Shown: positions 1 to 6,116 of the stretch, one piece after another
Position numbering within the stretch: position 1 is the stretch's first letter
How the letters are laid out: each line of letters opens with the position of its first letter
From: an uncultured Rhodospirillaceae bacterium
Lineage (GTDB): Bacteria > Pseudomonadota > Alphaproteobacteria > RF32 > CAG-239
Assembly (NCBI GenBank): GCA_900313355.1
Contig: OMQZ01000002.1
Coordinates: forward strand, 1-7,582
DNA: 7,582 nucleotides
Direction of reading: 5' to 3'
The notes under the pieces: generated by a model
What the model saw: the letters and a program-made list of their open reading frames with translations, nothing else
Database searches by the model: none
What the model was told of the DNA's origin: nothing
Made by a program: the position numbers and the translations under genes

Positions 1-1
1 A

Positions 2-814
2 GTCAGAAGAAGCGTTTTTGTGTTTTTGTTTGCCTTTTTCTTTTCAACACAAGCTTTTGCCGGCTTTTTCTTTAATGCCGATCAAGAGGGCGCCCTTTTG
101 TTTTCGAGCAAAGAATATGCCGCTGCTGCCCAAAAATTTAAGAACAATGATTGGCGCGCGTCCGCTTATTATAAGGCCGGTGATTATGCTTCTTCGGCTC
201 AAATCTTCGGTCAAAAAGATGATGTTACCTCCCTTTATAACAAAGGAAATGCCTTGGCAAAAGGCGGAAGAATTCCTCAAGCCATTGAGCAATATGAAAA
301 AGTTTTGAAAATTGATCCTTCTCATGAAGATGCCAAATTTAATTTGGAATATTTGAAAAAGATGATGCAAAACGAGCAACAATCCAAGAACAATGAAAAC
401 AAGCGCGAAGAGAATCCTCAGGATCAAAACAACCCTGACAGCCAAAACGGTGCCGATGACAATCAAAATAGTGATGACAAATCTCAAAGCGAAGACCAAA
501 GTTCTGAAAATGATAACCAAAATCAAAACAACGAACAACAAAACGAGCAGCAATCGTCAAGCGATCAATCCTTAAAAGATCCTCAAGATCAGTCTGACGG
601 TCAAAATAATGCCCAAAACAATCTTGAAAATGATCAAAGCCTTGAAAAAGAGCAAATCCCTCAGTTGAGCGCCAAAGAACAGCAAGCCGACGAATATGAT
701 GAAACCGTTCAGGCGCGCGAACAACAATTCCGTGAAATCAAAGATGATCCGGGCGGACTTTTGAAAGCCTTTATTTCTCAAGAATATTTAAAAAACAGGT
801 ATGAAAGAAAATGA
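2..814 (+). CDS. BatB/BatC-type TPR protein of the Bat aerotolerance operon, 5' end missing
   Basis: This envelope protein has TPR repeats and belongs to the Bat group, usually found with MoxR, DUF58 and VWA proteins; its biochemical role is poorly known. The frame is open to the window edge. An in-frame GTG at 20 exists, but the codons before it read V-R-R-S-V-F, which form the basic lead-in to the hydrophobic stretch (about residues 1-14 from that GTG) ending in A-F-A, so the true start is probably outside the window. The stretch could be a signal peptide or the last membrane helix of a VWA-TPR fusion. Counting from the GTG, TPR-like repeats span about 19-115 (NADQEGALLF, then WRASAYYKAGDY, then LYNKGNALAKGGRIPQAIEQY). 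A disordered Asn/Gln/Asp/Ser linker follows (about 119-212), then a C-terminal block with DDPGGLL (242-248) that is characteristic of this family. The stop overlaps batD. The family call is firm; BatB versus BatC cannot be decided here. Confidence 0.85.
   Translation, partial: VRRSVFVFLFAFFFSTQAFAGFFFNADQEGALLFSSKEYAAAAQKFKNNDWRASAYYKAGDYASSAQIFGQKDDVTSLYNKGNALAKGGRIPQAIEQYEKVLKIDPSHEDAKFNLEYLKKMMQNEQQSKNNENKREENPQDQNNPDSQNGADDNQNSDDKSQSEDQSSENDNQNQNNEQQNEQQSSSDQSLKDPQDQSDGQNNAQNNLENDQSLEKEQIPQLSAKEQQADEYDETVQAREQQFREIKDDPGGLLKAFISQEYLKNRYERK
374..655 (+). repeat. Low-complexity Asn/Gln/Asp/Ser-rich coding stretch
   Basis: About 94 codons inside the TPR protein are dominated by Asn, Gln, Asp, Glu, Ser and Lys (for example NQNQNNEQQNEQQ), with many CAA, AAC, AAT and GAT codons and irregular short repeats of CAAAAC/CAAAAT type. 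It separates the TPR block from the DDPGGLL tail. Bat TPR proteins commonly carry a variable hydrophilic linker here, so this is probably a flexible periplasmic tether. It is not an exact tandem array. Confidence 0.75.
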
Positions 815-2511
815 TGAAAAAATATATTTATCTTTTTGTTTGTCTTTTTTTCTCTTTTAACGCGGCGGCAACGCTTGACGCGAGCGTTAACACAAACGAA
901 GCTTCTCTTCAAAGCCCTATTGTTCTGACAATCAAAACCGATCAAAACTCTTCTTTATCGCCTGACTTATCAGTTTTAAGCGGTCTTTTTGATGTTCTCT
1001 CAACATCTGTTTCTCATCAAAGTTATGCCATAAACGGCAGCGTTTATGACCAAACCGAGTGGACATTTTCTCTTCTTGCCTTAAAAAAGGGGCGCTTGTT
1101 TATTCCCTCAATCACGCTCGGAAACGAAAAGACTTCGCCGATTGAAATTAACGTTTCAGATCAAGTTCAAGCCCAAAATCCGAGCCTTAACGAATCTTCT
1201 CAAAATCAGCAAAGCAATCCTTCCTCGCCTTATTCAATCTCGACTGAAATTTATCAATTAAACGAAAAAACTTTTGTAAACGAACAGATTATTTATGCCG
1301 TTCAAATACACGACAACAACACCATTGAAAGCGGAGAGCCCGCTTTTGAACCCACAACCGACTTTATCATCAAAGGACTCGGCGCTCCAAAAATTAAACA
1401 AAAACCTGACGGCGGGCGCATCATCACATATCTTTTTGCTTTGTTTGCACAAAAAAGCGGCGAACTTCACATTCCTCAGGTCTCGTTTGACGGTCTTGTC
1501 TATCAAAAACCCGATATTCAAAACATTTTTCAAGGCGGTCTTTTTCAAATCAATCTGCCTTCCGTTTTCGGAATTGAAACACCTGTCCACCTTCAAATAG
1601 AAGGTCCGAAAATTAATATCCTGCCAAAGCCTCAAACTTATTCTTCGCTTTGGTGGCTGCCGGCAAAAAATGTTCAGATAGAGGCAAAATTTATCAATCC
1701 GCCACAAAAAATTGTTCAAGGCTCTGTTATTTCCCGTGAGATTGAACTTTCTGCCGAAGGACTCACTGATTCACAATTGCCCGAACTTTCTTTTGATTCA
1801 AGCGAAGATATTAAAGTATATCCTGAAAAGCCGAGCGGTGAAACACTTGTTTCGGACGGTGGCGTTAAAGGTGTTCAAAAAACGCTTGTAACTTATATCC
1901 CTCAAAAATCAGGCACGATCGTTCTTCCCGAAATTAAGGTTTTGTGGTATAACACCCTCACAAATCAAAGCCAAACAGCCGTTCTTGAGGCTCAAACTCT
2001 TTTCGTTCATCCTGATCCCAATAAGCCTTCCGCGTCTTCGGCTCAGGCGGCGCCCCAAAATCCTCAAAACGAAACAAAAGAGGTTCATCCCTTTAGAGCA
2101 TTTTTTGCAAACCATTCAGCCCTTCTTTCCTTTTTGGCAGGGCTTTTGATTGCTTTTGCTTTTTTCAGACGGCCTCAAAAAACAAAAAACAAGAAAAAAA
2201 CCGAAACAGATTTAAGCGATTTGGATTTAAGCGCTAAAAAAAATGATTTAAAGGCCGTTCGAAACAATATTATAGCGCTCTGCCAAAAAAGCTTTCCGAA
2301 CGCTCAAATATCAAACTTGAATGATGTTTCAAACATTTTAGGCGATCCAAAATTTTATCAAATGGCGCAAACCCTTTCCGGCGTTCTTTATAACGATAAG
2401 GGCGGAAATTTCAAGGCAAAAGATTTTGTTAAAACCTATAAAAAAGCCCTTAAAAACCGCAAAAAATCGAATGAAAAAGAAAAAGAGCCCATCCCTCCTC
2501 TTTATCAATAA
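811..2511 (+). CDS. batD: BatD family protein (oxygen/aerotolerance-type membrane protein)
   Basis: BatD is a large periplasmic protein anchored in the inner membrane by a C-terminal helix and encoded with the other Bat genes; it is thought to act in a complex with the VWA and TPR Bat proteins, with unknown biochemistry. A signal peptide is visible (MMKKYIYLFVCLFFSFNAAA, cleavage near residue 20-21). Immunoglobulin-like beta domains follow, with family landmarks: W84 before a K-G-R-L-F-I-P-S segment (93-100), LPAKNVQIEAKF (283-294), SREIELSAEGL (308-318), QLPEL (322-326) and VLPEIKVLWY (371-380). A single membrane helix lies at about 436-452, followed by a Lys/Arg-rich stop-transfer segment and a cytoplasmic tail of about 110 residues. 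The 566-residue length suits the family. The start overlaps the upstream stop (ATGA, 811-814), implying translational coupling; a second ATG at 814 would remove only one residue. Confidence 0.9.
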   Translation: MMKKYIYLFVCLFFSFNAAATLDASVNTNEASLQSPIVLTIKTDQNSSLSPDLSVLSGLFDVLSTSVSHQSYAINGSVYDQTEWTFSLLALKKGRLFIPSITLGNEKTSPIEINVSDQVQAQNPSLNESSQNQQSNPSSPYSISTEIYQLNEKTFVNEQIIYAVQIHDNNTIESGEPAFEPTTDFIIKGLGAPKIKQKPDGGRIITYLFALFAQKSGELHIPQVSFDGLVYQKPDIQNIFQGGLFQINLPSVFGIETPVHLQIEGPKINILPKPQTYSSLWWLPAKNVQIEAKFINPPQKIVQGSVISREIELSAEGLTDSQLPELSFDSSEDIKVYPEKPSGETLVSDGGVKGVQKTLVTYIPQKSGTIVLPEIKVLWYNTLTNQSQTAVLEAQTLFVHPDPNKPSASSAQAAPQNPQNETKEVHPFRAFFANHSALLSFLAGLLIAFAFFRRPQKTKNKKKTETDLSDLDLSAKKNDLKAVRNNIIALCQKSFPNAQISNLNDVSNILGDPKFYQMAQTLSGVLYNDKGGNFKAKDFVKTYKKALKNRKKSNEKEKEPIPPLYQ

Positions 2512-2529
2512 ACTTTTGTGTTTTTAAAA

Positions 2530-2546
2530 AAAGATTTGCAATCTTT
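2530..2546. repeat. Small perfect inverted repeat after batD
   Basis: AAAGATT and AATCTTT form 7-base arms around a 3-base TGC loop, 18 bases after the batD stop. Only one G-C pair is present, so as an RNA hairpin it would be weak, and the following bases (CGTTTTCC) are not a clean U-tract. It overlaps the candidate -35 of the downstream promoter, so it could be an operator half-site pair or a feeble terminator. It could also be chance in AT-rich DNA. Confidence 0.3.
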
Positions 2547-2564
2547 CGTTTTCCGTGTTCTAAT
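2536..2564 (+). promoter_or_regulatory. Candidate sigma70-type promoter for the SNase-like/tsaE/hprK unit
   Basis: TTGCAA (2536-2541) matches 4 of 6 bases of the -35 consensus, and TCTAAT (2559-2564) matches 5 of 6 of the -10, separated by an ideal 17 bases. Initiation near 2571 would leave a leader of about 30 bases with a good ribosome site (AGAGG, 2591-2595) 5 bases before the ATG at 2601. It lies in the largest gap of the window (89 bases), between genes of unrelated function. This is a pattern match only. Confidence 0.45.
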
Positions 2565-2600
2565 AACCTGTCTTTGTAAAAAAAACAAGCAGAGGTAGAG

Positions 2601-3593
2601 ATGTATTTTTTAAAAAAAGTCTTATTAGGTTTAGGCCTTCTTGTTCTTATATACGGCGGTAGCACCGGAACACAAAGCTCCAGTCTTTTTGTTCAGGGCA
2701 TGAGTTTTATCGGCCTTTTGATTGTTTTCATCATCTTGTTTGTTTTTGCTCGAATGCTCATCCGCGGACTGGGCTGCTTACCATCGCTTTTGATTATGCT
2801 CTGCGTGGGCTTATTTATGATGTATACTCTTGGTTTATTTAATAACGGAATCGGCGGGCTGTCTTCTTCTATTTCTCAATTTATCGGTCGGGAGACCACC
2901 CAAACGCAACAAACCCCTGACTTAAACGACGAACCTCAAGAAGAACAGGACCAAATGGCCGGCGAACTTTTTGAAGATATTAGACCTCAAAGTGCCGACA
3001 CCCAACCTGCTCAAAGCAACTCTCAACCTCAAAAAAAGCAAGGCCTTATTCAAAACGTTGTTTTAGCATTGACCGGAAATTCTGCACAACAACAGCCTCA
3101 AGAATTTAATCCGAACAACTATCCCGTGATATATGCTTATCCTCGTGTTTTAACCGGCGATATGCTTGAAATCAGGGGGCGTTATTTTAAGCTTTTCGGC
3201 ATAGCCGCACCTGAAATCAGTCAAACTTGTGCTAACGCTAAAGGGCAGACGTATAACTGCGGAAAACAGGCCGCCGCATGGCTTAAAAGCTGGATTGAGG
3301 ACGGCGAACTTGAGTGCCGTGTTATTCAACAAGATACGCGCGGCAACATGGTCGGAACCTGTTCTTTCGGTCCTTATGACTTAGGCGCTGCGATTGTTAA
3401 TGCCGGCTGGGCTCTTGCCTATACAAAATACACGGACATTTATGTTCCTTATGAGCTTCAAGCCCAGCAAAACAGACGTGGTTTGTGGCAGGGGCAGTTT
3501 TATAAACCTTGGGATTGGCACAAGATTAAAGAACGCTCAAACAATGTCAAGGTTATCCGCCAGAAGAAAAAGAAACCCGGCATATTCGGATAA
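2601..3593 (+). CDS. Membrane-anchored thermonuclease (SNase)-like protein with substituted active site
   Basis: This 330-residue protein has three hydrophobic segments (about 6-20, 36-53, 60-80), a Gln/Glu/Pro-rich linker (about 97-170) and a C-terminal staphylococcal nuclease-like OB-fold domain (about 174-307). Lysines at the N-terminus and Arg51/Arg55 between segments 2 and 3 predict that the domain faces the periplasm; Cys210, Cys220, Cys239 and Cys254 could then form disulfides. Family landmarks are GD (186-187), FKLFGIAAPE (196-205), YNCGKQAA, GWALAY (269-274), RRGLWQG and PWDW. Aligned by eye to staphylococcal nuclease, Asp21 (D187) and Glu43 (E205) are kept, but Arg35 is Lys197, Asp40-Thr41 are Ala202-Ala203, and Arg87 is Asn249. 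The domain therefore looks catalytically impaired or inactive, perhaps a binding module. The frame is intact, so it is not an obvious pseudogene. AGAGG at 2591-2595 supports the start, and tsaE begins 5 bases after the stop. Confidence 0.8.
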   Translation: MYFLKKVLLGLGLLVLIYGGSTGTQSSSLFVQGMSFIGLLIVFIILFVFARMLIRGLGCLPSLLIMLCVGLFMMYTLGLFNNGIGGLSSSISQFIGRETTQTQQTPDLNDEPQEEQDQMAGELFEDIRPQSADTQPAQSNSQPQKKQGLIQNVVLALTGNSAQQQPQEFNPNNYPVIYAYPRVLTGDMLEIRGRYFKLFGIAAPEISQTCANAKGQTYNCGKQAAAWLKSWIEDGELECRVIQQDTRGNMVGTCSFGPYDLGAAIVNAGWALAYTKYTDIYVPYELQAQQNRRGLWQGQFYKPWDWHKIKERSNNVKVIRQKKKKPGIFG

Positions 3594-3598
3594 ACCAA

Positions 3599-4075
3599 AT
3601 GGCTGACGTTTTTTCTTTTACCTGCTCAAACATCCAAGAGACCGAACGTTTGGCCGAAGCTCTTTCTTTGGTTGCAAAAAAAGGTGATGTGTTTGCGCTT
3701 TTCGGCACTTTAGGTGTCGGAAAATCTGTTTTTGCACGCGCCTTCATTCAAAATTTAACGAATGCCAAAGAAGTTCCAAGTCCGACTTTTACGCTTGTTC
3801 AAACTTATGAAGCTGATGATTTTGATATCTACCATTTCGATTTATATCGCCTTAAAGATGCCGAAGAAATTTGGGAGCTTAACATGGAAGAAGCCCTTTT
3901 CGGCGCTGTTTGCCTGATTGAATGGCCTGAAAAAATGGGTGCTTATTTGCCCTCAAATGCTTTTAAGATTTCAATTTCTTCAAACCCTGACGGGGCGCGC
4001 GTTTTTCAAATCGAAACGACAGATCCGCAAAAAATCGAAAGATTGAAAAAAATTCATTTACATACCGGAATTTAA
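3599..4075 (+). CDS. tsaE: tRNA threonylcarbamoyladenosine biosynthesis ATPase TsaE
   Basis: TsaE is the P-loop ATPase that works with TsaB and TsaD to attach the threonylcarbamoyl group to A37 of ANN-decoding tRNAs (t6A), probably by resetting the complex after each turnover; it is cytoplasmic. The 158-residue length is normal. Visible motifs are the Walker A GTLGVGKS (36-43), the switch-like SPTFTLVQ (61-68), HFDLYRL (79-85) with Asp81, and LIEWPE (106-111), all in the family order and spacing. The gene starts 5 bases after the SNase-like gene, with only a weak CGGA (3587-3590) as ribosome site, which suggests translational coupling. It ends 2 bases before hprK. TsaB and TsaD are not in the window. 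Confidence 0.95.
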   Translation: MADVFSFTCSNIQETERLAEALSLVAKKGDVFALFGTLGVGKSVFARAFIQNLTNAKEVPSPTFTLVQTYEADDFDIYHFDLYRLKDAEEIWELNMEEALFGAVCLIEWPEKMGAYLPSNAFKISISSNPDGARVFQIETTDPQKIERLKKIHLHTGI

Positions 4076-4077
4076 AA

Positions 4078-4515
4078 ATGCAAAACATCCACGCGACAAC
4101 AGTTGATTTTAACGGACACGGTTTGCTTATTTTAGGTCAATCCGGCTCCGGAAAATCTGATTTGGCTTTAAGGCTTATATGTGAAAAAGGGGCTGTTTTG
4201 GTCTCGGATGACCGAACGGATTTAGAAATTTTTGAAAACACGCTTTTTGCTTCTTCGCCTCAAAATCTTTCCGGTCTTTTAGAGGTTCGAGGGGTTGGAC
4301 TTATTCGGCTTAATACAAAAGAAAAAACCCCCGTCAAACTTGTCATACAGCTTTGCGAATCCGAACAAATCGAGCGTATGCCGAGTGCGTCGTTTTTTTA
4401 TTATGAAAATTTGAGATTACCTCTTTTAAAACTGAACGCGTTTGAAATGTCTGCCGTTCATAAGATTGTGGTCAAATTGAACTGCATTCTTGAAGAGGAA
4501 AAAGAAAAATCCTAA
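4078..4515 (+). CDS. hprK: HPr kinase/phosphorylase, short single-domain form
   Basis: HprK phosphorylates, and can dephosphorylate, a serine of the phosphocarrier HPr, tying regulation to carbon or nitrogen PTS status. This 145-residue protein is only the C-terminal kinase domain, as is usual in Alphaproteobacteria, where the N-terminal domain of the Firmicute enzyme is absent. Visible are His5 in the family's I-H-A/G position, a Walker A GQSGSGKS (20-27) followed by DLALRLI, the catalytic-type LVSDDRTDL (41-49) with Asp44-Asp45, and the HprK signature segment LLEVRGVGLIRL (67-78) with Glu69. All key residues appear present. It follows tsaE by 2 bases. In many alphaproteobacteria hprK lies with chvG/chvI and ptsM genes; none is visible here, so its HPr partner must be encoded elsewhere. 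Confidence 0.92.
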   Translation: MQNIHATTVDFNGHGLLILGQSGSGKSDLALRLICEKGAVLVSDDRTDLEIFENTLFASSPQNLSGLLEVRGVGLIRLNTKEKTPVKLVIQLCESEQIERMPSASFFYYENLRLPLLKLNAFEMSAVHKIVVKLNCILEEEKEKS

Positions 4516-4546
4516 ACTGTCTGTGTTAAAATTATAGAGAGAATAC

Positions 4547-5338
4547 ATGCAAAGAAAATACGTTGAAAATTTTTTAAGAACACTCGGCAAACCGCTTGTT
4601 AAGTTTATTATTTCTTTAGGCGAGCTTGTTTTGTTTATTCTAAAAGCTGTTTATCATGCTTTAACCCCGCCTTTTTATTTTAAGAATTTTGCAAAACAAG
4701 TTCTTGAAATCGGCTTTTATTCTTTGCCGGTTGTCGGCTTGACAACGATTTTTGCCGGTATGGTTATTGCCATGCAAAGCTATTCCGGTTTTGGCGGTGT
4801 CGGCGCTGAAAGCATGGTTGCCGACGTTGTTTTGATTTCCGTCACACGTGAGCTTGCGCCTGTTTTATCAGCCTTGATGGTTGCCGGCAGAATCGGTGCG
4901 GCAATGGCTGCCGAAATCGGCACAATGAAAGTGACCGAACAGCTTGATGCTCTTGTTACTCTTTCGACAAATCCTTTCAAATATTTGTTTGCTCCGCGCT
5001 TGTGGGCCGGATTGATTGTTTTGCCGTTTTTGGTTTTATTCGGTGATGTGATCGGTATTTTCGGCGGCTATGTTGTCGGTATTTACAAACTTGGCTTTAA
5101 TCCCGCAAATTATATCAACGCAACGCTTGAGAATCTTCAGGCGCTTGATATCACGACAGGCGTTGTTAAGGCTGCCGTTTTCGGCTTTTTGATTGCTTTG
5201 ATGGGCTGTTATAACGGCTACAAATCAAAAGGCGGCGCCCAAGGTGTTGGTCAGGCCACAACAAATGCCGTTGTTTCAGCTTCGATTTTGATTTTAATTT
5301 TTAACTATATCATCACGGAAATTCTTTTCTCAAAATAG
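4547..5338 (+). CDS. mlaE: MlaE-family ABC transporter permease (phospholipid transport / outer-membrane asymmetry)
   Basis: This is the inner-membrane permease of an Mla/YrbE-type ABC transporter that moves phospholipids between inner and outer membranes. Its 263 residues match the family length. An amphipathic N-terminal helix (about 1-45) precedes several membrane helices (about 55-80, 95-118, 150-180, 205-222, 240-260). The family core is clear: VTRELAPVLSALMVAGRIG (99-117), MAAEIGTMKVTEQLDAL (120-136), NPFKYLFAPRLWAG (142-155) and, near the end, YNGYKSKGGAQGVGQATTNAVV (222-243, the second family block). A purine-rich AGAGAGA (4536-4542) lies before the ATG. It follows hprK by 31 bases, and the partner ATPase gene starts 10 bases after its stop, so the two are co-expressed. 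Confidence 0.95.
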   Translation: MQRKYVENFLRTLGKPLVKFIISLGELVLFILKAVYHALTPPFYFKNFAKQVLEIGFYSLPVVGLTTIFAGMVIAMQSYSGFGGVGAESMVADVVLISVTRELAPVLSALMVAGRIGAAMAAEIGTMKVTEQLDALVTLSTNPFKYLFAPRLWAGLIVLPFLVLFGDVIGIFGGYVVGIYKLGFNPANYINATLENLQALDITTGVVKAAVFGFLIALMGCYNGYKSKGGAQGVGQATTNAVVSASILILIFNYIITEILFSK

Positions 5339-5348
5339 GTTTTAGATC

Positions 5349-6113
5349 ATGTCAGATATCAAAATTTCAATTAAAGATTTACATAAATCCTTCGGACGCA
5401 AAAAAGTTTTAGACGGTGTTGATTTAGACATTAAAAAGGGAGAATCTCTGGTTGTTATCGGCGGATCCGGAACGGGAAAATCCGTTTTGATTAAGTGCAT
5501 ACAAGGTCTTTTAACCCCCGATAGCGGCTCAATTAAAATTGATGACGTTGAAACAACTATGGCAAAAACAAACCGCAAAAAAGATTTTCACTCCAAGATG
5601 GGAATGCTTTTTCAAGGCGGTGCGCTTTTTGACAGTTTATCCGTTTGGGAAAATGTTGCCTTTTCTTTACTTGAAAACACAAACATCTCAAGAGAAAAAG
5701 CAAAAGTTGAAGCTATTCGCGTTTTGCGTCAGGTAGGTCTTGCGCCTGATGTTGCGGATTTATCTCCGTCCGAGCTTTCAGGAGGTATGCAAAAGCGTGT
5801 CGGTTTAGCGCGCGCCGTCATCACAAAGCCCGAAATTATTTTCTTTGATGAGCCGACGACAGGGCTTGATCCGATTATGGCTGACGTGATTAATGATTTG
5901 ATTATCGAATCGGCAAAAGGTTTAGGCGCAACAACCTTAACGATTACGCATGATATGGCTTCCGCACGCAAAATTGCCGACCGAATCGCCATGCTCTATC
6001 ATGGAAAAATTATTTGGCAGGGCAGTGTCAAAGAAATGGATAAAACAGATAACCCTTATGTTGTTCAATTTGTTAACGGCTGCGCTCAAGGTCCGATTAA
6101 AGTGGAGGTCTAA
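5349..6113 (+). CDS. mlaF: MlaF-family ABC transporter ATP-binding protein
   Basis: This is the cytoplasmic ATPase that powers the MlaE permease. The 254-residue protein has all the ABC motifs: Walker A GGSGTGKS (38-45), Q-loop Gln89 in FQGGALFDSLSV, signature LSGGMQKR (143-150), Walker B IIFFDEPTTGLDP (163-175, Asp167/Glu168) and the H-loop His201 in TITHDM. The Q-loop region with GALFDSLSVWENV and the ending NPYVVQFVNGCAQGPI (235-250) are typical of MlaF rather than of generic ABC ATPases. No MlaD (periplasmic MCE-domain) or MlaC gene follows, unlike the E. coli mlaFEDCB operon; radA follows instead. The 3' end of this gene supplies the ribosome site of radA. Confidence 0.95.
   Translation: MSDIKISIKDLHKSFGRKKVLDGVDLDIKKGESLVVIGGSGTGKSVLIKCIQGLLTPDSGSIKIDDVETTMAKTNRKKDFHSKMGMLFQGGALFDSLSVWENVAFSLLENTNISREKAKVEAIRVLRQVGLAPDVADLSPSELSGGMQKRVGLARAVITKPEIIFFDEPTTGLDPIMADVINDLIIESAKGLGATTLTITHDMASARKIADRIAMLYHGKIIWQGSVKEMDKTDNPYVVQFVNGCAQGPIKVEV
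6104..6108 (+). promoter_or_regulatory. Strong Shine-Dalgarno for radA inside the mlaF 3' end
   Basis: GGAGG lies 8 bases before the ATG at 6117 and within the last codons of mlaF, whose stop is 6111-6113. It is one of the best ribosome sites in the window, fixes the radA start, and supports coupling of radA translation to mlaF. Confidence 0.7.
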
Positions 6114-6116
6114 AAA

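Noticed and set aside
44..553. Long reverse-strand open frame (169 codons) with a hydrophobic translation
   Set aside because: It is the antisense of the TPR gene. Complementing Asn/Gln/Asp/Lys codons yields Ile/Leu/Val/Phe, so the hydrophobicity is an artefact of the low-complexity stretch; no ribosome site or family resemblance is seen.
1258..1719. Reverse-strand open frame of 153 codons inside batD
   Set aside because: It lies wholly within a well-supported gene and shows no recognisable motif; chance shadow frame.
2530..2560. Rho-independent terminator for the Bat operon
   Set aside because: The stem has a single G-C pair and no clean T-run follows directly; it is listed only as an inverted repeat of uncertain role.
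2601..3593. Defence or toxin nuclease, given the SNase fold
   Set aside because: Active-site positions are substituted, the neighbours are housekeeping genes, and no immunity, mobile or defence genes are present.
4516..4546. Possible promoter before mlaE (TAAAAT at 4527-4532 as a -10)
   Set aside because: No acceptable -35 lies 16-18 bases upstream (GAAAAA only), and initiation there would leave almost no leader before the ribosome site; more likely just AT-rich spacer.
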